NCBI GenBank assembly: GCA_035948135.1
Contig: DASZJL010000187.1
Coordinates: 1 to 27,733 of the forward strand
Origin: CADDZP01 sp035948135
Lineage (GTDB): Bacteria > Actinomycetota > Acidimicrobiia > Acidimicrobiales > AC-14
DNA length: 27,733 nucleotides
Direction of reading: 5' to 3'
The notes under the pieces were generated by a model. It had not been told where the DNA came from. It ran no database searches and saw nothing but the letters and a program-made list of their open reading frames with translations. Below are positions 20,345 to 27,733 of this stretch, piece after piece. The translations under genes and the position numbers were made by a program. Each line of letters opens with the position of its first letter. The first letter of the stretch is position 1.

Positions 20345-21069
20345 GTGCGCCGCTAATGTCCGCGCTGATGGCGGTGGCACCCGTTCCCCTCATGCGCAAC
20401 AAGCGCAAGATCCCCGGCCTCCATGTCGAGCGTGAGCTGTGGGAGAGTGGCCACGAGGTCGTTGTCGGCGTCGACGAGGTCGGGCGGGGCGCGTGGGCGG
20501 GTCCGCTCAGCGTGGGCGCCGCCGTGCTGCCGCGCGACCGCCGGGTGTACAAGGTCCGAGACTCCAAGATGCTCACGTTCGACCAGCGCGAGAAGATCTT
20601 CGACCGGCTGACCGAGTGGTGTGCGGCCTGGAGCGTCGGGCACGCCAGCCAGCAGGAGTGCGATGAGCTCGGGATGTCTGCGGCCCAGAAGTTGGCCGCC
20701 CGGCGCGCCATCGAGGGCCTCGGTGTCGGCGAACCTTCAGCCGTCCTCGTCGACGGAACGTGGGACTTCGTCGGTGGCGGGCGCAGCCGGCGCATCGTGC
20801 GAGGTGACGCCGGTTGCCTCTCGATCGCCACGGCATCGATTCTCGCCAAGGTGACGCGCGACCGGCTGATGCAACAGGAGGCCGAGCACTTCCCGGCCTA
20901 CGACTTCGACAAGAACAAGGGGTACCCGTGCCCACGACACAAGGCCGCCCTGGCCGCCTTCGGCCCGACGTCGATCCACCGCAGGGCATGGATCTTCATG
21001 GAACACACGGTGTGGGGCGGCGTGCGCCGCTACTCCCGTCAGCCCGAACTCTGGGACCAGGAGCAGTGA
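20341..21069 (+). CDS. rnhB: ribonuclease HII
   Basis: The enzyme cleaves the RNA strand of RNA-DNA hybrids and starts removal of misincorporated ribonucleotides. The DEVGRG motif gives active-site D45 and E46 (numbered from GTG 20341), a third Asp is in VLVDGTWDF, and the fourth in RGDAGCLSIATASILAKVTRD; RDSKML and DFDKNKGYPCPRHKAAL are also standard. The start is uncertain: GTG 20341 overlaps the selD stop in the GTGA way seen throughout this window, but ATG 20356, 20368 and 20392 are in frame, and the last (MRNKRKIPGLHVERELW) would give the usual family length. It overlaps the following lipoprotein gene by GTGA. Confidence 0.93.
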   Translation: MSAPLMSALMAVAPVPLMRNKRKIPGLHVERELWESGHEVVVGVDEVGRGAWAGPLSVGAAVLPRDRRVYKVRDSKMLTFDQREKIFDRLTEWCAAWSVGHASQQECDELGMSAAQKLAARRAIEGLGVGEPSAVLVDGTWDFVGGGRSRRIVRGDAGCLSIATASILAKVTRDRLMQQEAEHFPAYDFDKNKGYPCPRHKAALAAFGPTSIHRRAWIFMEHTVWGGVRRYSRQPELWDQEQ

Positions 21070-21226
21070 GGCGCCGGACGACTGCGCTCGTCACCGCGGC
21101 CGGCCTCGTCGCCGCCCTCGGTTTGGCGGCGTGCGGCAGCAAGGACAACGGGGGCGTGATCGACAACCCCACGGTCACGTCGGCGCCGGGCGCCACCACC
21201 ACCGCAGGTAGCGGCACGCCGGGCTA

Positions 21227-21230
<4 letters not shown>
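21066..21230 (+). CDS. 54-aa secreted lipoprotein
   Basis: The product begins MRRRTTALVTAAGLVAALGLAAC, a full lipoprotein signal peptide with lipobox L20-A-A-C23, followed by only 31 residues (GSKDNGGVIDNPTVTSA and a Thr/Gly-rich end). The mature part is probably a disordered surface peptide. It overlaps rnhB upstream (GTGA) and the hydrolase downstream (TTGA), so it lies in a fully coupled four-gene operon. It is easily missed because of its size. Function unknown. Confidence 0.68.
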
Positions 21231-22022
<792 letters not shown>

Positions 22023-22033
<11 letters not shown>

Positions 22034-22442
22034 CGCGGATCACACCGCGCATCCCGTAGGCCCAGTGGCCGGGGAGGTGGCAGCCGTAGAGGATCGGGCT
22101 CGGCCCCGCGGGGCGGTAGCTGGTCGTCACGACCGCACCCGCAGGGACGGAGATCTCTCCCGGAACGGAGCCGTCGTGGTGGTCATCGACACCGTGCTCG
22201 TGGCGGTCCTGCGCGGCCTGGTCGCCGACGATGAACTCGTGGTCGATGGGGTCGGTGTTGCGCACGACGAAGCGGACCGTCTGCCCAGCCCCGATCGAGA
22301 CCGCGGCGGGAACGAAGCGGCTGTGGTGGATCTCGATGTGAATCACGTTCGTCGCCGCGTGCGACGGAGAGCCGCAGCCTTGCCCGGCACCGAACACGGC
22401 GAGCAGGCCCGCCAGTCCGCCAACGACGCGGACGTGCTTCAA
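22023..22442 (-). CDS. cupredoxin-type (plastocyanin-like) copper lipoprotein
   Basis: The 139-residue product starts with a signal-like sequence ending GAGQGC23; the lipobox is imperfect (Gln at -2), so it is either a lipoprotein or cleaved near there. The mature domain is a type 1 copper cupredoxin: ligands H68 (DPIDHEF), C121, H126 and M131 in YGCHLPGHWAYGM, with the C-x4-H-x4-M spacing of plastocyanin-like proteins. A His-rich loop (DRHEHGVDDHHD, about 79-90) may bind extra metal. The TTG start overlaps the stop of the DUF2330 gene (TTGA). A small extracytoplasmic electron carrier or copper-binding protein is likely; the redox partner is unknown. Confidence 0.83.
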
Positions 22443-23623
22443 CGGCGGATCAGACGACGCCGGGCGATCACCGTCGTCGCCAGCGCCGCGCCCGCCAGCG
22501 CCCCGACGCCCGCGAGGGCCAGCCCCAAGTCAACGGGCGCCGATTCGGCCGCGGCGCGCCTGGGAGCGAGGAGCTGATCGGCCGGCGGTCCGAGCGCGAC
22601 CTCAGGCGGGCTGGTGACCGTGGTCGGCGCCACGGTCGACGGCGGCCGCGTGGGCACAGGCCGCGTTGTCGGCGGCGCGGGCTTGGCGGGACGGCGCAGA
22701 CCGGCCGCCACGAGCGACGGGTGGCCGCGTCCACTGGCGTCGATGGCCAGGTCGTAGCGGAGCCGGCCCGCCTGCTCGCCGACGCGGAAGGCGGTGAACC
22801 ACATGCTCTGGGGCACCCACTCCATTCCCTTGTCGGTCCGTAGGTCGGACAGCAACTGCGTCGACGCCTGCTCGGAGCGCAGCGGGATCAGACCGAAGCC
22901 GAGGGGAGTGCCCGGCTGGGGGAGGAGGGCGGGCGCCCGGTCGGTGAGCAGGTACACGTTGGCGTCGATCCTGGAATCGCCGCTGTCGCCGAGACCCAGG
23001 ATGCGAAGCGGCACCCACGGGTTGGACACCGGGATCGTGAGGTGGATCGGGGTGCCATCGCCTTCTTGCTGGCCCCGCTCGCGCGCCGCCGCGGCGTCGA
23101 AGCGGGCGGCCATGAAGATCGGGCTTCGCTCGGCATAGAAGTCGAGGACTTCAGGAGCGTCGGGCGTGAGCTTGTATCCGTGCTGGCGGGCCCAGTCGCC
23201 GACAGAAGCGCCGCCCCCTTTCAGGATGGTGATGTCGAGGGCATCGATGCGCTTCTCTTCGATGACGGTGGCGGGGGAGGCTGCGAGGGCGCCACCAGAA
23301 GCAGCACCTGCGAATGCCTGTGGGGGATTCACCTCCCGGTCGAGCCGTTGCAGCGTCCAGTCGCCGCCCCGCTCGACGTCGGACGGGATCCCGGGCAGGG
23401 GGACGATCGATCCGAACTCCGCGCCGCCCCCTTCGAAGCGGAACGAGGTGATGTAGTGCTCGACGCCCGCGTGGTAGGCGGCGAGGGTTCCGGTGCGCAG
23501 CAGCCGGACGTTGCCGCCGGGCGTGACGAGGCCGGCGCACGCCAACGCCGGCCCCGCCAGCACGCCGATGGCGAGAAGCGCCGCTCCTGTGCTCCCAAAC
23601 AGTCCTATCCACCGCCGAGCCAT
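22439..23623 (-). CDS. DUF2330 membrane-anchored protein
   Basis: The 394-residue product begins with a signal peptide (MARRWIGLFGSTGAALLAIGVLAGPALACAG) and has the DUF2330 pattern: CAGLVTPGGNVRLLRTGTLAAYHAGVEHYITSFRFEGGG, GSIVPLPGIPSDVERGGDWTLQRL, and FAVR-like WFTAFRVGEQAG. A Pro/Thr linker (about 310-350) leads to a C-terminal helix (about 365-388, LGLALAGVGALAGAALATTVIA) with an RRRLIRR tail, so the main domain is outside the cell and anchored at the C-terminus. No function is known. The ATG at 23623 has GGGAGG five bases upstream, one of the few good Shine-Dalgarno sites here. It is translated with the cupredoxin gene and is divergent from the ECF sigma gene. Confidence 0.85.
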   Translation of the reverse strand: MARRWIGLFGSTGAALLAIGVLAGPALACAGLVTPGGNVRLLRTGTLAAYHAGVEHYITSFRFEGGGAEFGSIVPLPGIPSDVERGGDWTLQRLDREVNPPQAFAGAASGGALAASPATVIEEKRIDALDITILKGGGASVGDWARQHGYKLTPDAPEVLDFYAERSPIFMAARFDAAAARERGQQEGDGTPIHLTIPVSNPWVPLRILGLGDSGDSRIDANVYLLTDRAPALLPQPGTPLGFGLIPLRSEQASTQLLSDLRTDKGMEWVPQSMWFTAFRVGEQAGRLRYDLAIDASGRGHPSLVAAGLRRPAKPAPPTTRPVPTRPPSTVAPTTVTSPPEVALGPPADQLLAPRRAAAESAPVDLGLALAGVGALAGAALATTVIARRRLIRR

Positions 23624-23680
23624 CGTGACCTCCCGCTGCTCGCCTCGAATCTGCCTGGTTGGTGCGCTTGTCGGTGCCGG

Positions 23681-23706
23681 ATCAATCGCGGGTATCCGCG
23701 ATTGAT
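23681..23706. promoter_or_regulatory. 26-bp perfect palindrome between DUF2330 and ECF sigma genes
   Basis: Arms ATCAATCGCGG and CCGCGATTGAT are perfect (11+11 bp) around the spacer GTAT. It lies 57 bp upstream of the DUF2330 start and 35 bp upstream of the sigma start, in a 118-bp divergent region. Lacking T-tracts and standing between two starts, it looks like a dimer-binding operator. Confidence 0.6.
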
Positions 23707-23741
23707 GACGGCCACACTGGAGCACCAAGGGGAAGGAGCTC

Positions 23742-24293
23742 ATGCAGGCGCAGCCGGCAGCAACCGAGGTCGACCTCCTCACCAAGGCGGCGGCCGGCAA
23801 TGGGGCCGCGGTCCGCGCCCTGCTCGACGGTTACGGCCCCGCCGTCTACGGGTTCCTCTACGCCCGGGTCGGAGGCCACGCGCAGGTGGCCGAGGACCTC
23901 CTCCAGGAGACGCTCATCGAAGCCGTGCGGTCAGCATCAACATTCCGGGGCGAGTCGTCACTCAAGACGTGGCTGTGCGCCATCGCCCGTCGGCGCCTGA
24001 GCCGCCACTACGAGGCCGAGCGCAAAGCGGCCGTGCTGCGGGCCGGCTTGACGCTCGTCCCGGAGACCGGAGGCCAGGACCGCAGCGCCGACGTCGAGCG
24101 GCGCGACGAGATCACTCGGGCCCTCGGCGCCCTCCCGCCGCTCCACCGGCAAGTGCTGGTGCTGAAGTACCTCGACGAGCGCACGGTCGACGAGATCGCC
24201 GGGGAGCTGGGCCGGAGCCGGGTACAGGTGCAGTCGCTGCTCCAGCGGGCACGTGTCGGATTGCGCGAGGCGTTGGGGGACGAGAGTGACTGA
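23742..24293 (+). CDS. ECF-family RNA polymerase sigma factor
   Basis: The 183-residue product has sigma region 2 (about 25-95): ALLDGYGPAVYGFLYARVGGHAQVAEDLLQETLIEAVRSASTF, with LKTWLCAIARRRLSRHYE as the -10 binding end, and region 4 (about 120-178): LGALPPLHRQVLVLKYLDERTVDEIAGELGRSRVQVQSLLQRARVGLREAL, a normal helix-turn-helix. Between them lies a short linker without region 3. The ATG has AAGGAG six bases upstream. It overlaps the next gene by 8 nt, the usual sign of a sigma/anti-sigma pair. Its target promoters may include one in the divergent region or upstream of the DUF2330 gene. Confidence 0.93.
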   Translation: MQAQPAATEVDLLTKAAAGNGAAVRALLDGYGPAVYGFLYARVGGHAQVAEDLLQETLIEAVRSASTFRGESSLKTWLCAIARRRLSRHYEAERKAAVLRAGLTLVPETGGQDRSADVERRDEITRALGALPPLHRQVLVLKYLDERTVDEIAGELGRSRVQVQSLLQRARVGLREALGDESD

Positions 24294-25122
24294 GCGCATC
24301 GAGCGCGAGCTGCGCGGCCTCGACGCCGAGCGACCGCTGCCTCCCGAGTTGTACCGCCGGCTGGAAGCGGCCCTGCTCGATGAGGACGCCGGACTGTTCG
24401 ACGCCCTCGATGCACCCCGACCGATTCCCCCGGCGACCCGCGCCGCCCTCGAGCAGGCGCTCACCGAGCGCAGCGGCAAGAGCGATCGTCGCGGGCGCGT
24501 GCTCCTTGGCGCGGCCGCGGCCGTGCTGCTCGTGGTGGGCGCGGTGGCCGCCGTTCGAACCGGAGTTTCGTCGACGAATCGCCAGGTCGCGGTGGGGTCG
24601 CGCTCGACGGTGCCCCAGGCGAACGTGCCTTCCGTTCTTCAGGCGCCGAGCACGGCTGCACCGCGTGCGGTCGCCGCCGGCGGGGCGGCGGCGGCGACGC
24701 CGACGCCGACGACCAGGCGCAGCACGACGACGACGACGTGGAACTGCGGGTTCTGCGCCCGTAACGGCGACACACAGTCCGCGGCGAGCGGCGCGGCGGC
24801 CGGCGCGGCCGGCGGCGGTCAGCCCGGTGCCCCCGCGGCGGCGGCGGCGCGGCTGCCGGCCCAGGTCTCCTCGGTCGATCCGTCCTCGGGCCCCCGCCGC
24901 GGCGGCACCATCGTGACGTTGACCGGCAGCGGGTTCACCGGCGCGAGCGGCGTGCTGTTCGGGTCGCTGTCGGCCGTCAACTTCACGGTGGTCTCGGACA
25001 CCGAGATCCGGGTGATGACGCCGGCGTCCCCCAATGCGCAGCGGGTGACGATCTCCGTCACCTACGCCGACGGGTGGAAGACCCCGACGTCGGACAGCGG
25101 CCCGTTCTTCACCTACACGTGA
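24286..25122 (+). CDS. membrane protein with cytoplasmic helical head and external TIG domain; candidate anti-sigma factor
   Basis: The 278-residue product has a helical cytoplasmic head (1-68, with two LPPELYRRLEAAL-like repeats), one transmembrane helix (71-90), a long Ala/Thr/Pro linker (about 100-190) that contains C154-G-F-C157, and a C-terminal IPT/TIG immunoglobulin-like domain (191-278: VSSVDPSSGPRRGGTIVTLTGSGF, ending SGPFFTYT). The layout fits a membrane anti-sigma factor with an external sensor domain. The head lacks the HxxxCxxC zinc motif of ZAS-type anti-sigma factors, so the assignment rests on position: GTG 24286 overlaps the sigma gene by 8 nt. The CGFC motif outside the membrane could be a redox switch. 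No known protein of this exact architecture comes to mind. Confidence 0.72.
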   Translation: MTERIERELRGLDAERPLPPELYRRLEAALLDEDAGLFDALDAPRPIPPATRAALEQALTERSGKSDRRGRVLLGAAAAVLLVVGAVAAVRTGVSSTNRQVAVGSRSTVPQANVPSVLQAPSTAAPRAVAAGGAAAATPTPTTRRSTTTTTWNCGFCARNGDTQSAASGAAAGAAGGGQPGAPAAAAARLPAQVSSVDPSSGPRRGGTIVTLTGSGFTGASGVLFGSLSAVNFTVVSDTEIRVMTPASPNAQRVTISVTYADGWKTPTSDSGPFFTYT

Positions 25123-25128
25123 CGGTTG

Positions 25129-26349
25129 CTACTTGTCGACGCGGGGCTCCTTCGGGAGACCGAGTACGCGCTCGCCGACGATGTTCTTGAGGATCTCATC
25201 CGTGCCGCCGGCAATGCTCATCCCCGGCTGGCCGAGGACGAACTCGGCCCACGCGAACGTGCCCCACTCGCCGCTGTCGGCAACCAGCCTGGGACCGAGC
25301 ACGAGCGAGACGAAGTCGGAGATCCGCTTGAGGTTGTTCGTGAGTGAGAGCTTGCCCATCGACATCTCGGGGCCCGGCAGCTGGCCGGCCTTGATCTTCG
25401 CCATGGCCCGCAGGTTGGTGTAGCGGGCGATGGCGCCGTTGGCGTAGATCTCGGCCAGCGCCTGGCGGACGAGGGGATCGTTGGTCTTGCCCATCTTGCG
25501 TGCCATCTCGATGAGGCGCTGCGTGCCGACGATGCCGGCGCCGCCCCCGCCGCCGCCGATGGCGGCTCGCTCGTTCATGAGCGTGGTCAGCGCGACCGTC
25601 CATCCCTCGTTGACGTCGCCCAGCCGGTGGTCGTCGGGCACGCGCACGTCGGTGAAGAAGACCTCGTTGAACGACGCCCCGCCCGTCATCTGTCGCAACG
25701 GCCGCACCTCGACCCCCGCGGCGTGCATGTCGACGACGAAGCCGGTCAGGCCCTTGTGCTTCGGGGCGTCGAAGTCGGTGCGCATGATGATCTCGCCGAT
25801 GTCGCTGTACTGGGCGCCCGACGTCCAGACCTTCTGACCGTTGAGCACCCACTCGTCGCCGTCGCGCTCGGCTCGACCCTGGAGGCCGGCCAGGTCGGAG
25901 CCGGCGGCGGGCTCACTGAAGAGCTGGCAGCCGACGAGGTCGCCCCGGTACATCTTGCGCAGGTAGGCGTCCTTCACCTTGTCGGTGGCGTGGGCGAGGA
26001 TCGTGGGCGCAACCATCCCGAGGCCGATGCCGAAGGGCTGCTCGGAGGGCGTGTCGAACCGCGCCGCCTCGGCTTGCCACGCCCGCTCGTAGGAGGACGG
26101 GAGCTCGCGCCCTCCGTACTGCGACGGCCCGGTGATCCACCCGAAGCCGGCGTCGAAGACGCGGGACTTCCACTCCTTGCCCTCGCGCACCTCCGCCAGC
26201 TCCTCCTCGAACGTCTTCTCGGCGAGGAGGCCCACCTTGTCGTTGCCCTCGCCCCACGCCGTGCTCTCGTCCTGGCGGGGCTTGGCGTTGGCCTCGAGGA
26301 AGGCGACGGCCTCGGCGCGGAACTGCTCTTCGGTGACAGTGTCGGCCAT
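25129..26349 (-). CDS. acyl-CoA dehydrogenase
   Basis: The 406-residue flavoenzyme catalyses alpha,beta-dehydrogenation of an acyl-CoA. FAD/substrate motifs are CQLFSEPAAGSDLAGL (about 140-155) and WVLNGQKVWTSGAQYSD; the C-terminal domain has the GMSIAGGTDEILKNIVGERVLGLP signature. In place of the EGT of classical medium-chain enzymes there is GGT, so the catalytic base must be elsewhere, as in many actinobacterial FadE proteins. A Gly-rich run of six (AIGGGGGGAG) near 278 is unusual. ATG 26349 follows TAACCT at 7 nt, a leaderless start. It is monocistronic and converges with the TIG gene, with 6 nt between stop codons. Chain length or steroid specificity cannot be stated. Confidence 0.92.
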   Translation of the reverse strand: MADTVTEEQFRAEAVAFLEANAKPRQDESTAWGEGNDKVGLLAEKTFEEELAEVREGKEWKSRVFDAGFGWITGPSQYGGRELPSSYERAWQAEAARFDTPSEQPFGIGLGMVAPTILAHATDKVKDAYLRKMYRGDLVGCQLFSEPAAGSDLAGLQGRAERDGDEWVLNGQKVWTSGAQYSDIGEIIMRTDFDAPKHKGLTGFVVDMHAAGVEVRPLRQMTGGASFNEVFFTDVRVPDDHRLGDVNEGWTVALTTLMNERAAIGGGGGGAGIVGTQRLIEMARKMGKTNDPLVRQALAEIYANGAIARYTNLRAMAKIKAGQLPGPEMSMGKLSLTNNLKRISDFVSLVLGPRLVADSGEWGTFAWAEFVLGQPGMSIAGGTDEILKNIVGERVLGLPKEPRVDK

Positions 26350-26356
26350 GGTCGGG

Positions 26357-26362
26357 AGGTTA
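26357..26362 (-). promoter_or_regulatory. leaderless -10 for the acyl-CoA dehydrogenase gene
   Basis: TAACCT on the minus strand ends 7 nt before ATG 26349; no Shine-Dalgarno. Confidence 0.55.
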
Positions 26363-26372
26363 TTCCCGGAGC

Positions 26373-26378
26373 TAGCGT
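26373..26378 (+). promoter_or_regulatory. leaderless -10 for the 70-aa membrane protein gene
   Basis: TAGCGT ends 6 nt before ATG 26385. With the -10 of the divergent dehydrogenase gene it fills the 35-bp gap. Confidence 0.55.
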
Positions 26379-26384
26379 CGGAAC

Positions 26385-26597
26385 ATGTCCTCTCGCGACC
26401 GCCTGTGGCTGCGCGTGACCGTCGGCTGGACGCTGTTCGTCTGGCTCGTCTTCACGAAGAACATCGTCGGCGACCCCAAGCACTCGTTCGGCTTCAAGGC
26501 TGTACACGTGGGGCTGGCAGTGGTCTCCATCGCCTTGGCCCTGGTCGTTTGGGGGATCGCCTCACGGAGCCGTACCAAGGACCGCGCCCACGACTGA
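26385..26597 (+). CDS. 70-aa two-helix membrane protein
   Basis: The product has two transmembrane helices: about 10-25 (VTVGWTLFVWLVFTKN) and 39-58 (AVHVGLAVVSIALALVVWGI), with a short external loop containing GDPKHSFGFK and a basic C-terminal tail (SRSRTKDRAHD). Proteins of this shape, often named SCO4848-like or simply small membrane protein, are frequent in actinobacteria; no function is known to me. It ends 10 nt before the TIGR03086 gene. Confidence 0.72.
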   Translation: MSSRDRLWLRVTVGWTLFVWLVFTKNIVGDPKHSFGFKAVHVGLAVVSIALALVVWGIASRSRTKDRAHD

Positions 26598-26607
26598 GGG
26601 GGAACCC

Positions 26608-27177
26608 ATGGCTGTCGACCTGCCCAGCGTCCACGAGCGTGCGCTCGAGCACACGGGCCGGTACGTCGCCGGCGTCAACGAGGGGCAGTGGGACGCCCCC
26701 ACGCCGGACGCGGAGTGGGACGTCCGCAAGCTGCTCAACCACGTCGTGAGCGGGAACTTCTGGGTCACCCCACTCGTCGAGGGCAAGTCGATCGCGGAGG
26801 TCGGCGACAAGTACGACGGTGACATCCTCGGCGACGACCCGGCGGGTGCCTACGAACGGTCGGCCAAGGAGGCGGCCGCCGCGTTCAACGCACCGGGCGC
26901 CATGCAGGCCCCGTGCGCCGTGTCCTACGGCCCCGTCCCCGGCGAGATCTACGCCGGGCACCGCTTCATCGACGTCTTGATCCACGGGTGGGACCTTGCC
27001 AAGGCCACGGGCCAGGACACGAAGCTCCCGGCTGATCTGGTCGAGGCCTGCTTTGAGGTCGTCGAGCCCCAGAAGGACCTGCTGGCGGCGAGCGGCATGT
27101 TCGGCGGCGACGTGAAGGTGCCCGACGGGGCGGATCGCCAGACCCAGTTGCTGGCCGAACTCGGCCGCCGCGCCTAG
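26608..27177 (+). CDS. TIGR03086 family metal-binding protein (DinB / maleylpyruvate isomerase-like)
   Basis: The 189-residue product has the four-helix DinB-like fold found in mycothiol-dependent maleylpyruvate isomerase and relatives. Start PSVHERALEHTGRYVAGV, the WDVRKLLNHVVSGNFWVTPL helix with the first metal ligand His, and GHRFIDVLIHGWDLAKATGQD with the second His, are standard for TIGR03086. It is probably a mycothiol-dependent transferase or isomerase, substrate unknown. The ATG has a strong GAGGGGG Shine-Dalgarno upstream, so this gene is leadered unlike many neighbours. It fits the MshB-like deacetylase elsewhere in the window as part of mycothiol biology (inference). Confidence 0.9.
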   Translation: MAVDLPSVHERALEHTGRYVAGVNEGQWDAPTPDAEWDVRKLLNHVVSGNFWVTPLVEGKSIAEVGDKYDGDILGDDPAGAYERSAKEAAAAFNAPGAMQAPCAVSYGPVPGEIYAGHRFIDVLIHGWDLAKATGQDTKLPADLVEACFEVVEPQKDLLAASGMFGGDVKVPDGADRQTQLLAELGRRA

Positions 27178-27189
27178 AGCGGGTGCTGC

Positions 27190-27205
27190 CACACCGCAAG
27201 GTGTG
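27190..27205 (+). terminator. short GCAA-loop hairpin after the TIGR03086 gene
   Basis: Arms CACACC and GGTGTG (6 bp) close a GCAA tetraloop, a very stable GNRA loop, 12 nt after the stop codon. It is followed by only two T, so termination is plausible but not certain. Confidence 0.4.
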
Positions 27206-27217
27206 TTGACAGCACGA

Positions 27218-27246
27218 TTGTCGACGACCCGCGTTGCTGCTGGGAT
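27218..27246 (+). promoter_or_regulatory. candidate promoter of the permease gene
   Basis: TTGTCG (27218-27223), a 17-nt spacer and TGGGAT (27241-27246), ending 6 nt before ATG 27253. Both boxes are imperfect. Confidence 0.3.
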
Positions 27247-27252
27247 TGAGTC

Positions 27253-27733
27253 ATGGGGGTGATCCGGCTCTGGCTGGGAGCCGAGCTCCGCCGGCGGTGG
27301 CGCGTCCAGGTCGTGCTGGCGCTGCTCATCGGCGTCGTCGGGACCGTCGCGCTCTCGGTCGCGGTGGGGGCGCGGGCCACGTCGTCGGCCTACGGGCGCT
27401 TCCTCACCAAGCAGGCGATTTCGGATGCCCAGTTCGACAGCCTCCAAACCGACGCCCGCAACGGCGTCGCGCACCTCCCGGGCGTGAAGACAGCGGGGCA
27501 GTACGCCCCGCTGTTCGTTGCGCCGAACAAGCAGAACGCCGTGCCGGGTCAGGACTTCCTCATGTTCGCCGCGGTCGATGCGAAGTACGGCCACGCCGTC
27601 GACCGGCCGATCGTTCTCCAAGGGCGGATGCCGCGGCTGGGCGCCGTGGACGAGGTCGCGGTGAACGAGGCGGGCGCGGCCGCCTACAAGCTCGGCGTCG
27701 GCAACCGCACGCCGTTGCGGTCACTCGCAGCCG
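27253..27733 (+). CDS. FtsX-like ABC transporter permease, N-terminal part (cut by window end)
   Basis: The first 160 residues are in the window. After MGVIRLWLGAELRRRWR, an N-terminal amphipathic start, comes one transmembrane helix (about 18-40, VQVVLALLIGVVGTVALSVAVGA), then the start of a large extracytoplasmic domain (MacB_PCD type): ATSSAYGRFLTKQ, LPGVKTAGQYAPLFV, DRPIVLQGRMPRLGAVDEVAVNEAGAAAYKLGVG. The phrase with GRMP and DEVAVNE is diagnostic for the FtsX/MacB/LolC permease group that moves lipids, peptides or drugs with an ATPase partner. The rest, and any ATPase gene, lie beyond 27733. The frame is open to the end with no stop codon. Confidence 0.85.
   Translation, partial: MGVIRLWLGAELRRRWRVQVVLALLIGVVGTVALSVAVGARATSSAYGRFLTKQAISDAQFDSLQTDARNGVAHLPGVKTAGQYAPLFVAPNKQNAVPGQDFLMFAAVDAKYGHAVDRPIVLQGRMPRLGAVDEVAVNEAGAAAYKLGVGNRTPLRSLAA

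Noticed and set aside
24286..24500. Classical ZAS-type zinc anti-sigma domain in the sigma partner
   Set aside because: No HxxxCxxC motif occurs in the cytoplasmic head; only the position supports an anti-sigma role.
27206..27211. Perfect TTGACA -35 box before the permease gene
   Set aside because: No acceptable -10 box lies 16-18 nt downstream; it overlaps the end of a hairpin. TTGTCG/TGGGAT fits slightly better.

Overview
The window is high-GC bacterial DNA with densely packed genes, many GTG/TTG starts and short overlaps. The gene content points to an actinobacterium, most likely of the class Acidimicrobiia, probably an uncultured lineage (inference, not proven). Signs are a DUF222/HNH protein, the F420 enzyme CofC with a deazaflavin-dependent Ddn-like protein, a PIG-L/MshB-type deacetylase and a TIGR03086 mycothiol-associated protein, an Rv1264-like adenylate cyclase, and a lysine-rich histone-H1-like protein. 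I see no rRNA, tRNA, CRISPR array, insertion sequence or prophage.

Layout. 1-1250: lower-GC end with a partial ORF, an SRPBCC protein and a small membrane protein. 1251-5706 (+): HNH endonuclease, epoxide-hydrolase-like protein, zinc-ribbon membrane protein, HAD phosphatase, alpha/beta hydrolase. 5682-6307 (-): coupled lipoprotein and 71-aa protein. 6308-7099: a 484-bp stretch with palindromes, a promoter, a chain of six RNA hairpins overlapping an HU-like ORF remnant, then the H1-like gene and a strong terminator. 7125-8682 (-): cofC, a small membrane protein, PIG-L deacetylase. 8726-14024 (+): gpsA, a large six-hairpin glycosidase-like protein, a class III cyclase, acetolactate decarboxylase. 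14021-18249 (-): GH38 mannosidase, VOC protein, Ddn-like protein, methyltransferase. 18277-18987 (+): RpiB-like and GYD proteins. 19010-19282 (-): small conserved protein. 19349-22033 (+): selD, rnhB, small lipoprotein, dienelactone hydrolase. 22023-23623 (-): DUF2330 protein and cupredoxin. 23742-25122 (+): ECF sigma factor and a membrane-anchored TIG-domain partner. 25129-26349 (-): acyl-CoA dehydrogenase. 26385-27733 (+): small membrane protein, TIGR03086 protein, start of an FtsX-like permease.

Themes. Most separately transcribed genes carry a TAnnnT hexamer ending 6-7 nt before the start codon with no Shine-Dalgarno, which indicates widespread leaderless transcription; genes inside operons are joined by 4-nt GTGA or TTGA overlaps, never ATGA. 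Two places look most worth study. One is the hairpin chain upstream of the H1-like gene. The other is the divergent ECF-sigma/TIG-protein and DUF2330/cupredoxin cluster around a perfect 11+11 bp palindrome, which may be an envelope or copper/redox sensing module. A cyclase of the pH-sensing type coupled to acetoin synthesis is a third lead.
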